Shown: positions 1 through 6,705, counted from the first letter of the stretch. The stretch is 9,103 nucleotides of DNA from Flavobacteriales bacterium UBA5869 (GCA_002432565.1 DJFP01000078.1:19341-28443), one strand, 5' to 3'. Numbers and translations are program-made. The notes: generated from the letters alone by a model not told the origin.

Positions 1-461
1 GATGTAAATATCAAATACACCAATGGATCTGTGGGCTTCTCTTCTGCAAGAATAACCGGAGCTTCCTGGGAAAGCTCAAATGCATTGTTTCGGAACGACA
101 AAATGGAAACATCCTGAAAATCCAGTTCTTCGTCCGAACAATTAATGATAAGGTTCGTTTTGGAGATCTGTTTGATCGATTCCACGCGGTCTTTCGGGTA
201 GATGATATCAGCCGGAATGTAAGGAACTTCCAATTGCATCAACGCATAAACAGCAACGATCATTTCGACCTGTTTGTGTCCGTAAAGGATTACAGGAAAC
301 TTTAATTTATCCCATCCTTTGCTTCTGAAAAATGCACAAAAATCGGTTACCCGCGATTCAAATTCAGCCCAGGTAATTTCACCGTTCTCACCTACAACTG
401 CAAGTTTACCCGGATCAACAGCCTGATCCGTAAATTGCTTGGAATCAAAACAGAACCTCAT
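1..461 (-). CDS. dltA: DltA-like D-alanine--carrier protein ligase, N-terminal part (cut by window edge)
   Basis: This is the 5' part of a gene that leaves the window at base 1; 153 full codons are visible from the ATG at 461. The protein is the N-terminal part of an adenylate-forming (ANL) enzyme. YGHK followed by EMIVAVYAL and then VPYIPAD, PKDRVESI (about residues 64-103) is the hallmark pattern of DltA, which activates D-alanine with ATP and loads it on the phosphopantetheine arm of DltC in the cytoplasm. The visible part ends at LVYLIFTS, the start of the A3 ATP-binding core (usually followed by GSTGxPKG). The specificity pocket therefore lies outside the window, and D-alanine as substrate is inferred from family and context. 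The start lies only 3 bp after the dltB stop, so it is the last visible gene of the dlt operon. No break or frameshift is seen. Confidence 0.88.
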   Translation of the reverse strand, partial: MRFCFDSKQFTDQAVDPGKLAVVGENGEITWAEFESRVTDFCAFFRSKGWDKLKFPVILYGHKQVEMIVAVYALMQLEVPYIPADIIYPKDRVESIKQISKTNLIINCSDEELDFQDVSILSFRNNAFELSQEAPVILAEEKPTDPLVYLIFT

Positions 462-464
462 CGT

Positions 465-1667
465 TTAGAATATTTTATCAAACAGGTAGTTGATCTTACC
501 ACTGAACACGTAAATGGCAAAAGCTACCGAATTAAACATCAGGAAAATTGAAACGAGCTGAACGGCTCTCGGTGATAATTTTCCGAAGAACACATCCCTC
601 CCTTCCTTTTTACACCGATAAACATAGTAATTATGCGTGATAGAAAAAAGTCCGAAAAGCATACCGCTCAGGATGTAATGCAATTCGAATCCGTTCCAGA
701 ATCCCATCAGTGTAAAAGTCAGGAACAAAGCCAGATTTTGGCGTTGAATGGGTTTAAATCGTTTTTTGGTGGTTAACTCCTTGAAAATTGGCTTGAAAAA
801 ATAATCGTTCAGCCAATCTCCCAAAGTGGCGTGCCAGCGTTTCCAGAAATCTTTCGGGTTTACCGCCAGGAACGGTTTATTGAAGTTGATCGGAACTTGG
901 ATTCCCATCATTTTTCCCACTCCGATGGCAAGCAGGGAATAACCGGCAAAATCAAAGAATAAATAGAACAGGTAAGCATACATGTTTGCCAGGTGGAAAA
1001 GGATTGTTCCGTCATTCACCAGTTGATCCAGGACCATCACCAGGATTGCATGTGCAATAATAAACTTATAGAGCAACCCACGGATCAGGTCGTTCAATCC
1101 GTCCAAAAAAAGCCCGGAAGTCATGGATTCGTATCCTTTGTTTACATTCTCCTTAAAGCGTGCATAACGATCAATCGGCCCGATAAGCAAAGTCGGTACA
1201 AAGGCTGCAAAGTTGAAAAAATCAAGTACGGAAACCCGTTCTTCTTTTTGTCCCTCATCGATATAAAGCTGGATCACTTTGAAGGTCATAAACGAAATTC
1301 CAGCGACCTGGAAAATGGTTGCCAGTGTATGTAAAGCTCCCGGTTCTTCCGTCGGAAGGATGTTCAGGCTCTTCATAAAGATCATTGGCAGCGAGATCAA
1401 AATGACCGGCAGCAACAACCCGGAAAATTTCAACACCCGGGCAAAAATCAGATAAATGAGGTAAAAATAGGTCATCAACCCAATGATCTGTACCGGCTTT
1501 GTGAAGTACAGGATAATGTAAGTCAAACTAATGAGCGCCAGTACATATGGATATTTCAGTTTCCGTGAAAACAAACGTTTACAAATAACCAATAAAACCA
1601 CTCCCAATAACAGGAAATAGAAGAATCCTGATTCCGTAAACGGCAGCATGTGATTCAATTTTCCCAT
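465..1667 (-). CDS. dltB: DltB-like MBOAT membrane acyltransferase with WHG-to-WNG change
   Basis: A 400-residue polytopic membrane protein of normal DltB length and MBOAT type. Diagnostic stretches are GPIDRYARF (163-171), YLFYLFFDFAGYSLLAIG (232-249), KPFLAVNPKDFWKRWHATL (264-282) and MGFWNGFELHYILSG (321-335). In Gram-positives DltB moves D-alanine from cytoplasmic DltC toward the outer face of the membrane, working with DltX and DltD. Two histidines are conserved in the family. The first is present as His279 (WHATL). The second, normally in W-H-G, is Asn325 (codon AAC at 695-693), with the usual spacing from His279 kept. A His at 330 lies nearby. The reading frame is intact with full family motifs on both sides, so this does not look like a decaying gene. 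The ATG at 1667 follows the dltX stop by 4 bp and has no clear ribosome site; Met7 (1649) is an alternative start. Confidence 0.9.
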   Translation of the reverse strand: MGKLNHMLPFTESGFFYFLLLGVVLLVICKRLFSRKLKYPYVLALISLTYIILYFTKPVQIIGLMTYFYLIYLIFARVLKFSGLLLPVILISLPMIFMKSLNILPTEEPGALHTLATIFQVAGISFMTFKVIQLYIDEGQKEERVSVLDFFNFAAFVPTLLIGPIDRYARFKENVNKGYESMTSGLFLDGLNDLIRGLLYKFIIAHAILVMVLDQLVNDGTILFHLANMYAYLFYLFFDFAGYSLLAIGVGKMMGIQVPINFNKPFLAVNPKDFWKRWHATLGDWLNDYFFKPIFKELTTKKRFKPIQRQNLALFLTFTLMGFWNGFELHYILSGMLFGLFSITHNYYVYRCKKEGRDVFFGKLSPRAVQLVSIFLMFNSVAFAIYVFSGKINYLFDKIF

Positions 1668-1671
1668 CCGG

Positions 1672-1806
1672 TTAAAATTGCTGGTAAATAAAATTCACTT
1701 TGGAAGTGGGATTCTGTTCCTGGGAACGATTAAAAAACGAATCGAGCTGTGCAACATAGAACATATAATATCCGACAAGAAGTAAGATATAAATCAGCGT
1801 ATTCAT
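1672..1806 (-). CDS. dltX: DltX-like microprotein with C-terminal FIYQQF motif
   Basis: A 44-codon gene between dltD and dltB, short enough to be missed by length cut-offs. The protein has one hydrophobic segment (about residues 4-21, LIYILLLVGYYMFYVAQL), a polar linker rich in Asn, Gln and Ser, and ends exactly in V-N-F-I-Y-Q-Q-F. Gram-positive DltX proteins are about 50 residues, carry one membrane helix and end in FIYNEF or close variants. The C-terminal Tyr (here Tyr41) has been proposed as the acyl relay between DltB and DltD. Motif, extreme C-terminal position, size, single helix and place in the operon all agree. Translation is supported by an AAAGGAGG ribosome site 6 bp before the ATG; the ATG lies 13 bp after the dltD stop and the gene ends 4 bp before dltB. 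The N-terminal half has no sequence signature beyond hydrophobicity. Confidence 0.85.
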   Translation of the reverse strand: MNTLIYILLLVGYYMFYVAQLDSFFNRSQEQNPTSKVNFIYQQF

Positions 1807-1812
1807 TAAAAA

Positions 1813-1820
1813 CCTCCTTT
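1813..1820 (-). promoter_or_regulatory. Strong Shine-Dalgarno site of dltX
   Basis: On the minus strand the bases read AAAGGAGG, near-perfectly complementary to the 16S rRNA tail, 6 bp before the dltX ATG. The first A is the last base of the dltD stop codon. Such a full Shine-Dalgarno is unusual for Bacteroidota, where ribosome sites are mostly weak or absent, and the other genes of this operon lack one. It fixes the dltX start and suggests that the microprotein is made at a high rate relative to its neighbours. Confidence 0.7.
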
Positions 1821-3007
1821 TATTCATACATGTTCCGGTATTGTTTGACTAAAAACTCGTTCATTTCTATCCATCCCCTATTGCCCGGATGCATTACGTC
1901 TTTCAACGTTCCAGGCACATAGCGTGATTTATCGATAACGTACATGTCCAGTATAGAAAAACCCGCTTTGGCTACTTCCTGTTTGATCTTTTTTTGGATT
2001 TCGGTGAACCGGTACATATATCTGAAATGATAAGGATTAAGTGGCTGAAGGATAAAAGAGGCTTTGCAGTGATGGCGTTTTAAAATTTCGACTACCAATT
2101 GAAAATCTTCAAACTCCCTGTCGGAAGAAGCCGGGATCATCCTTCCCCATTTGCGTTTTCCATCTTTCAATAAGTTCTCTACATAGTATGCACTATCAAC
2201 ATACGCCGCATTATTTCTGCAAGTTTTCAGGAATTCTGTTTCCAATCTTTTCTTTGATGCGGCCCAATTGAAGAACTTTCTCTCTGCCTGTTTCAACGTT
2301 TTTGGTCCTGAAACAATCTCATAGTCCACATGTGGGATCAGGTCCAGCGGAAGTTCATTAAACTTACCCGGAAGCCAGGAATATCTTCCGTAAAGACTCA
2401 TATTCTTCAAATAAGTCAATTCCACCGACGGATTGTTGATGTCGCTGTAAAAATCCCTAACAAAGTCCGCTACACGTAATTTATTACTGAGCGGAATGGA
2501 TCGATCGTGAATAATCCGGCGCAGAAAATTCGGACGTACAAATTCCAGGAATGCTTCAATATTGGTTCCTTCTGTTTCAAACCATCCCGGACTAAGAATT
2601 ACACAAACATTAGCCCCTTCCAACTTATCTCCTGCAGCCAGCAATTCACAGGCAATACTCAAATTCTGATGGTGCTCATGTCCGAAAGCAACCGTTGGAA
2701 GACCAATACTGTCTGGCAAAAAGATATAGCTCGAATATAGTTCCCCCTGCAGCTCGGATGAACCGAAAATAGTCAGTTTTTTCTTGTCGCTCAATGAACC
2801 GATCAGCTCGATCTCTGTTTGTTTGTCAGAGAAATCTGCAAAACTACCACGTTCGCCAGAAGCGGTACCAGATAATACAATGTGTTCCGGCGTTTCATCC
2901 GGTTTGTAAAAAGATATTACAAGGAAATTTAGCAGGTAAACGACTCCAAGAGAAATTACTATTGGAATGAGGTGGTACTTGAATAAACCCGGCAGGATTT
3001 TTTTCAT
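1820..3007 (-). CDS. dltD: DltD-like periplasmic SGNH-type D-alanyl transferase
   Basis: A 395-residue protein with a short basic start, one N-terminal membrane anchor (about residues 13-33) and a large extracytoplasmic domain. FGSSEL (81-86) is the DltD form of the SGNH/GDSL nucleophile block, with Ser84 the likely nucleophile by alignment with GDS. KDVMHPGNRGW near the C-terminus supplies the Asp370/His373 pair of the triad. FILQPLNPYHFRYM (about 318-331) fits the conserved middle region of DltD. In Gram-positives DltD accepts D-alanine from the DltB/DltX complex and places it on lipoteichoic acid. The acceptor here is unknown, since Bacteroidota have no teichoic acids. The start overlaps the dltC stop in an ATGA arrangement, which implies translational coupling; dltX follows by 13 bp. 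All expected catalytic residues are present and the length is normal. Confidence 0.9.
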   Translation of the reverse strand: MKKILPGLFKYHLIPIVISLGVVYLLNFLVISFYKPDETPEHIVLSGTASGERGSFADFSDKQTEIELIGSLSDKKKLTIFGSSELQGELYSSYIFLPDSIGLPTVAFGHEHHQNLSIACELLAAGDKLEGANVCVILSPGWFETEGTNIEAFLEFVRPNFLRRIIHDRSIPLSNKLRVADFVRDFYSDINNPSVELTYLKNMSLYGRYSWLPGKFNELPLDLIPHVDYEIVSGPKTLKQAERKFFNWAASKKRLETEFLKTCRNNAAYVDSAYYVENLLKDGKRKWGRMIPASSDREFEDFQLVVEILKRHHCKASFILQPLNPYHFRYMYRFTEIQKKIKQEVAKAGFSILDMYVIDKSRYVPGTLKDVMHPGNRGWIEMNEFLVKQYRNMYE

Positions 3008-3225
3008 TTCTTGGAATTCAAATATGTAACTATGCGTTCTACGGTTTCAAAATTATCTTCTACGATTTCATTAAACGGAATCTTAATCCCAAACTCATTC
3101 TCCAATTCAACCACCAACTCCACAATTGTAATCGAATCCAATACCTTTTCCTGCCACAATGAATCACTTGGTTTAACACGTGAAAAAGCAATTTCTTCAA
3201 TCTTATCAATAATGAATTCTTCCAT
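3004..3225 (-). CDS. dltC: DltC-like D-alanyl carrier protein
   Basis: A 73-residue acidic carrier protein with the ACP four-helix pattern. LDSITIVELVVELENEFGI (29-47) holds the phosphopantetheine attachment Ser31 in the DSx motif, and the following IPFNEIVEDNFETVERIVTYL matches the helix III/IV part of DltC-type carriers. Its role would be to carry the activated amino acid as a thioester from DltA to the cytoplasmic face of DltB. It is the first gene of the operon; its TGA stop overlaps the dltD ATG by 4 bp. The ATG at 3225 is chosen because the carrier fold begins directly after it and a TATTTTTG promoter box lies just upstream. No phosphopantetheinyl transferase gene is in the window, so modification would depend on one elsewhere. 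Confidence 0.9.
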   Translation of the reverse strand: MEEFIIDKIEEIAFSRVKPSDSLWQEKVLDSITIVELVVELENEFGIKIPFNEIVEDNFETVERIVTYLNSKK

Positions 3226-3248
3226 TGTAAATCGTTAATCTTACCCCG

Positions 3249-3256
3249 CAAAAATA
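3249..3256 (-). promoter_or_regulatory. Probable dlt operon promoter, -7 box
   Basis: The minus strand reads TATTTTTG, an exact match to the Bacteroidota -7 consensus TAnnTTTG, with its 3' end 23 bp before the dltC ATG. This would give a short 5' leader. A TTTG box at the usual distance upstream is not evident; the nearest TTG lies only 11 bp upstream of the box, closer than usual. No second candidate is better placed for the five-gene operon. Confidence 0.5.
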
Positions 3257-3321
3257 GTTTTTTTGACCAACTTCAGAGGACATTTCTTTAAACATTCGGT
3301 TGTGTGAATCCTTCGGATCGT

Positions 3322-3349
3322 TTTGTTATCGTCAAAAAGTTTATTTTAG
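3322..3349 (+). promoter_or_regulatory. Possible promoter of the 3368 lipoprotein gene
   Basis: TTTG (3322-3325) is followed after 16 bp by TATTTTAG (3342-3349), one mismatch from TAnnTTTG, 18 bp before the ATG at 3368. The spacing is a little short compared with the common 17-23 bp. It lies back to back with the dlt promoter in the 142-bp divergent gap. Confidence 0.4.
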
Positions 3350-3367
3350 CTTCGAATTAATTGCTTT

Positions 3368-4177
3368 ATGAAAACACCTTTCGCATTATTTGTCGGAATT
3401 TCCGGTTTAATACTAAGTACTTCCTGTTCATCGGATACTGATGCAGCTACGAATAATGTTACCGCAGAAAAAACCTCCGTTGATTCTGTTTCAACAGAAG
3501 AATGGTTTCCTCAAACTGACTTTGATACACTTAAAGGATTGTATACCGGTGATTTCGGGGATGGTTTCATCAATATCGTTCTAACTTATGTGAACGATAA
3601 AAAAGCAATAGGCTATAACGTACACAAAGGATTACAGCGCAATGTCAGCGGTTCGGTCGTACAGAAAAAAGATCATTTCGAATTGACCCTTAATGAGCCC
3701 GGAGACAATGAATTTGACGGCGTTTTCACTTTGATTATTTCAAAGAAAGATGGTCGTGTTGAAGCAAGCTGGAAAGCCAACAATCCGAAAATCAAGTCTA
3801 AAACATTCAAGCTGAAAAAGCAATCCAGTAAAAAAACTACCGGTTCAGAAGAGAAATCTTACTACGACGGTGGTGAGATCACGGAAGACAATTTCATGGA
3901 TATTTTCTCTTACTCCAATTTGAACGGCGGATATGTCGAATTTAAGGAAAACGGGATCCTTCGCTATACCTATTACCCGGATGGACAGGAAAACGAGCAA
4001 CAAGAAATTATCAAAGGTTCCTGGAAATTTACCGACAAAAAGACCATTGTCATCAACTGGTCTAAAAACACGCATTTCAAACAACAGGTCATGACTTTCA
4101 AACTGACACAAAAAGAGGACGAAATGCCTAGTTTTGAAGGACCTAATGAGTTGAGTATTTACCCGGATTATTACTAA
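3368..4177 (+). CDS. Lipoprotein of unknown function with two beta-rich domains
   Basis: I do not recognise the family. The 269-residue protein starts with a lipoprotein signal: a Lys at position 2, a hydrophobic core and the lipobox LSTSC with Cys20 as the lipidated residue, so it should sit on a membrane facing the periplasm or outside. After a Ser/Thr-rich linker (21-45) come two segments that look beta-stranded. The first is about 55-150 (GLYTGDFGDGFINIVLTY to FTLIISKKDGRVEASW). The second is about 175-250 (NGGYVEFKENGILRYTYY to SWKFTDKKTIVINW) and resembles small lipocalin-like domains of Bacteroidota lipoproteins. A Lys/Ser linker (149-164) separates them. No catalytic motif is visible. 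It lies 14 bp before the membrane protein at 4192, probably in the same transcript, and is divergent from the dlt operon. That placement alone does not show a shared function. Confidence 0.8.
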   Translation: MKTPFALFVGISGLILSTSCSSDTDAATNNVTAEKTSVDSVSTEEWFPQTDFDTLKGLYTGDFGDGFINIVLTYVNDKKAIGYNVHKGLQRNVSGSVVQKKDHFELTLNEPGDNEFDGVFTLIISKKDGRVEASWKANNPKIKSKTFKLKKQSSKKTTGSEEKSYYDGGEITEDNFMDIFSYSNLNGGYVEFKENGILRYTYYPDGQENEQQEIIKGSWKFTDKKTIVINWSKNTHFKQQVMTFKLTQKEDEMPSFEGPNELSIYPDYY

Positions 4178-4180
4178 TTC

Positions 4181-4187
4181 AGGAAGG
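4181..4187 (+). promoter_or_regulatory. Shine-Dalgarno-like site before the DUF2306 gene
   Basis: AGGAAGG lies 4 bp before the ATG at 4192, inside the 14-bp gap after the lipoprotein stop. It supports that start and translation from a shared mRNA. Confidence 0.45.
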
Positions 4188-4191
4188 TTTA

Positions 4192-4833
4192 ATGAGAAAA
4201 ACAGCCTGGATATTCTTTGCTATCGGAATTCTTTACGCTTCGTATTTATTGCTTCTATTGTCGGTTCCGTACCTGGAAATGCGCCGTGGTATTGATTTCC
4301 TGAAGACTAAACAGTTAATATACCATATCAAACACTGGAGATACAGTTTTTACATCCATGTATTTACCAGCATCCTGATTATTACAAGCGGCTTACTACA
4401 GTTCAGCAAAACAATTCTGAGCAAGTACACCAGGATTCACCGCATTTCCGGATTCATTTACCTGGTTGTTACGTTATTGATCTCAGGTCCGGCTGCTTTA
4501 GTCATGTCTTTATATGCAAATGGCGGTTATCCTGCCCAGGCGAGTTTTGTGATCTTAAGTATTCTTTGGCTGGGAACAACTTACCTGGCTTACCGGTACG
4601 TGCGCAAAAAGGATTACGAAAAACACGGAAAATGGATGGTCCGCAGTTATGCATTGACCTTATCGGCAGTTTCATTGAGACTGTACTCCTATTTATTCGA
4701 TGTTTTCTACCTCCAAATGGATCCCGTAAATCTATACATCCTGCTTTCCTGGTTAAGCTGGACGCTGAACCTGGTTATTGCAGAGGTTTTTATTCAACGA
4801 GGACTTATAAAACGTTTATTAGCCAGCCGTTAA
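4192..4833 (+). CDS. DUF2306-like multi-pass membrane protein
   Basis: A 213-residue membrane protein with about six hydrophobic segments (roughly 6-26, 52-71, 85-107, 115-137, 150-170, 181-203). The pattern is that of the DUF2306 family: YIHVFTS (His56), the RIHRISGFIY block (His83), a Gly-Pro followed by an SLYANGG stretch, and KHGKWMVRSYALTLSAVSLRL (His145 and the Arg-rich tail). The conserved histidines on membrane helices resemble a metal- or heme-binding arrangement, but no biochemical role is established for the family, so none is assigned. It follows the lipoprotein gene by 14 bp with a Shine-Dalgarno-like AGGAAGG. Its last 29 bp overlap the 3' end of the opposing TPR lipoprotein gene, and no terminator hairpin is seen at the junction. 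Confidence 0.8.
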   Translation: MRKTAWIFFAIGILYASYLLLLLSVPYLEMRRGIDFLKTKQLIYHIKHWRYSFYIHVFTSILIITSGLLQFSKTILSKYTRIHRISGFIYLVVTLLISGPAALVMSLYANGGYPAQASFVILSILWLGTTYLAYRYVRKKDYEKHGKWMVRSYALTLSAVSLRLYSYLFDVFYLQMDPVNLYILLSWLSWTLNLVIAEVFIQRGLIKRLLASR

Positions 4834-6007
4834 GCAATGCCGTAGCTTCTGCAAATGTTTTTCCTTCCAGGTAAAGGATCTTTCCGGAAGCATCAATGCG
4901 GTATTTTTCCGTATCTATCTTCTTTTTTGAAACAATCGGGTTTTCATAATATCCTTCTTCCTCCGGGTCTTTCTCAAAAGTTGTTTCATAGTTGGTAATC
5001 GTAAACGTCAGATCTTTATTGATCGTACACATTTTAAGCATTTCCGAATAATCCTCGCGACCGGCAATTGTTTTCTTATCGATCAGTTTTCCTGTTTTTG
5101 AAAATGTCACCAGGCGGTAAGTCAGCGGGCTCTGGTCACCGTTAAATTCTTCCCTGATCACATAAATTAATGCCACATAATTTGGCTTTTCTGCAACCTG
5201 TACAAAATTGTAAAATCCTTTACTGACGTCCCTGGAAAAACGCTCATTACGCATTTCAGATACAAAACGCTCGTAATCATAGGAAATTCTATTCTTGTCA
5301 TCGTACACCACTTTTCCCTGTTCCATATTCAGGTTGACAGGAAAAGTAGCCTGAACAAACATGCGTTTAAATTGCAGCCAGTGCAAATTCTCCACATCGG
5401 AAACACCGCTCAGGCCAAGATCCATGTATTTTTTGAATAAGTAAGGCTCTTTCTCACGCAGGTTTGCCAAATCCTTGTCTTTTTCGATGTTATCGATATT
5501 CACATATCCGGATTGAATGGCGAACTGCAGGTAATCGGCACTCATGGGGAAGTTCTTTAATTGGGAATACGCACATGCTACATTGAACATGACCTTCGAG
5601 AAGGGTTCATAGCCCAATTTTTCAGCCAATGAATAAGCATCCAGTGCTGCTTGGTAATTTTTCATTTCCATGAATACATTTCCCAGTTCGTAATAAGACT
5701 TTGCATTCGGATATGCCGCAATAGAAGCTTTGAATCCCTCTTTAGCTGCAGAAAGGTTCTTTTTATTCTTGAATTCGTCCAGGGCACTTAAGAACAATTT
5801 ATTGGATTCCGGGTTTGCCTTTGGGTTCTGATAAAGGAACAGGCGCACTTTTTCCCCGTTGAAAAGGTCGGCTGCACTTAATTGGATCGGTTTTTTTTCA
5901 TCAACAGCTATCTTTCCGTTTTGATCAGTTTCCGAATCGGGAACAGCCGGGTTTCCACAAGAAACAAGCAAGACGCTAACTGCCAAAGAATAAAGTACGA
6001 ATTTCAT
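4805..6007 (-). CDS. TPR-containing lipoprotein of unknown function
   Basis: The start is set at the ATG at 6007 rather than the in-frame ATG at 6037. From 6007 the protein opens with a clean lipoprotein signal, MKFVLYSLAVSVLLVSCGN, with lipobox LVSC and Cys17; the longer start would put ten polar residues before it and would fall on the promoter box. The 400-residue product has a disordered acidic linker (18-45). About three tetratricopeptide-like repeats follow (about 70-170; SYYELGNVFMEMKNYQAALDAY is the clearest, then FNVACAYSQLKNFPMSADYL). The C-terminal domain (about 205-385) is beta-rich, including VTFSKTGKLIDKKTIAG. TPRs suggest protein binding at a membrane surface; the C-terminal domain is not recognised. 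The gene stands alone and its 3' end overlaps the convergent DUF2306-like gene by 29 bp. Confidence 0.82.
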   Translation of the reverse strand: MKFVLYSLAVSVLLVSCGNPAVPDSETDQNGKIAVDEKKPIQLSAADLFNGEKVRLFLYQNPKANPESNKLFLSALDEFKNKKNLSAAKEGFKASIAAYPNAKSYYELGNVFMEMKNYQAALDAYSLAEKLGYEPFSKVMFNVACAYSQLKNFPMSADYLQFAIQSGYVNIDNIEKDKDLANLREKEPYLFKKYMDLGLSGVSDVENLHWLQFKRMFVQATFPVNLNMEQGKVVYDDKNRISYDYERFVSEMRNERFSRDVSKGFYNFVQVAEKPNYVALIYVIREEFNGDQSPLTYRLVTFSKTGKLIDKKTIAGREDYSEMLKMCTINKDLTFTITNYETTFEKDPEEEGYYENPIVSKKKIDTEKYRIDASGKILYLEGKTFAEATALLNGWLINVL

Positions 6008-6026
6008 AGGGTTCGAATTAATGTTA

Positions 6027-6060
6027 CTAAAGTACATAATTCCGAATTACGTTTATCAAA
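6027..6060 (-). promoter_or_regulatory. Probable promoter of the TPR lipoprotein gene
   Basis: On the minus strand TTTG (6060-6057) is followed after 22 bp by TACTTTAG (6034-6027), one mismatch from TAnnTTTG, ending 19 bp before the ATG at 6007. Spacing fits Flavobacteriales promoters (17-23 bp). Its -7 box shares the TTAG ending with the candidate before 3368. Confidence 0.5.
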
Positions 6061-6085
6061 ATCTCCCGAACCTTGAAAAAATGAA

Positions 6086-6120
6086 GTAGGCACGCAAAGC
6101 ATTGCGTGCCTACATTTTTT
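6086..6120. terminator. Strong bidirectional hairpin in a divergent intergenic region
   Basis: GTAGGCACGCAA (6086-6097) and TTGCGTGCCTAC (6102-6113) form a perfect 12-bp stem with an AGCA loop. The plus strand continues ATTTTTT; the minus strand continues through TTCA to a T6 run. It therefore has terminator form in both directions. It lies between two genes transcribed away from it (starts at 6007 on minus and 6219 on plus), so no adjacent gene obviously needs it. It may stop antisense read-through, end an unseen small RNA, or be a dispersed palindromic repeat. Confidence 0.7.
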
Positions 6121-6218
6121 CATCCATCATTCGCATTTCCCAACTGTTTTAAAATGTTAAATACTTGGAATCCAATACAGTTTATTGTAATTTATTATCT
6201 CATTCAAAAAGCAAAGTT

Positions 6219-6689
6219 ATGAACACGAAATATCAACACGTCCGCTATGGACTCTATAGTTTTGCAGGTATTGCAGTCCTATTTTTGCTCATGAAATTGT
6301 TTTCATTGGAAAACAACGGTTATTTACGTTTCCTGAACGTATTCATCGTATTTTTCTTTACAAATAGACTGGCTAAAAAGAACCGCCAACTGGATGACGA
6401 CGACAACTTCTTAAAGGCGTTCGGCTCGCTGATGCTGGCCAATGCCATTACAGTGGTATTAGCCGTATTCAGTTTTGTGGTTTACGCCAATTTTATCGAA
6501 CCTGGCTTTATAAACAAGTTTGACGGAGGTATCTTTTGGAATAATCATGTAACAATAGATCAGGCTGCCGTTATCCTGTTTTTTGAGGGTATGGGTAGTG
6601 CCTTAGCAGTATCATTCATTAACGTAATGTACTGGAATGAAAGGACCCCGGACAACAAATGTGTTCCTGTGGAACCCGCCAAAGAGTAA
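6219..6689 (+). CDS. DUF4199-like membrane protein, copy 1
   Basis: The ATG at 6219 is chosen over an upstream in-frame ATG at 6165 because MNTKYQHVRYGLYSF lines up residue for residue with the start of the downstream paralog, and the extra 18 residues are polar and have no counterpart. The 156-residue product has four hydrophobic segments (about 12-30, 37-50, 70-92, 116-138). FLRF/YLRFLN, NFIEPGFINKFDGG (91-104) and FFEGMGSALAVSFINVMYWN (121-140) resemble the DUF4199 family, a Bacteroidota group of small inner-membrane proteins without a known role. A cluster of five acidic residues (59-63, with one Asn after) sits in the loop between helices 2 and 3. The C-terminal 16 residues are polar and unlike those of the paralog. 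Function is unknown. Confidence 0.78.
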   Translation: MNTKYQHVRYGLYSFAGIAVLFLLMKLFSLENNGYLRFLNVFIVFFFTNRLAKKNRQLDDDDNFLKAFGSLMLANAITVVLAVFSFVVYANFIEPGFINKFDGGIFWNNHVTIDQAAVILFFEGMGSALAVSFINVMYWNERTPDNKCVPVEPAKE

Positions 6690-6705
6690 AACTCTTGACA
6701 AATCG

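Noticed and set aside
993..1334. Open frame of 113 codons on the plus strand inside dltB
   Set aside because: It is antisense to strongly conserved DltB motifs, its product resembles no family I know, and it has no ribosome site.
3307..3318. ATCC-TTC-GGAT hairpin in the gap between dltC and the lipoprotein gene
   Set aside because: The stem is only 4 bp with no T tract; not distinguishable from chance.
4566..4874. Open frame of 102 codons on the plus strand
   Set aside because: It overlaps the DUF2306-like gene in another frame and lacks any recognisable domain or start signal.
6008..6037. Ten-residue N-terminal extension of the TPR lipoprotein
   Set aside because: It would bury the lipoprotein signal and overlap the TACTTTAG promoter box; the start at 6007 gives a standard signal.
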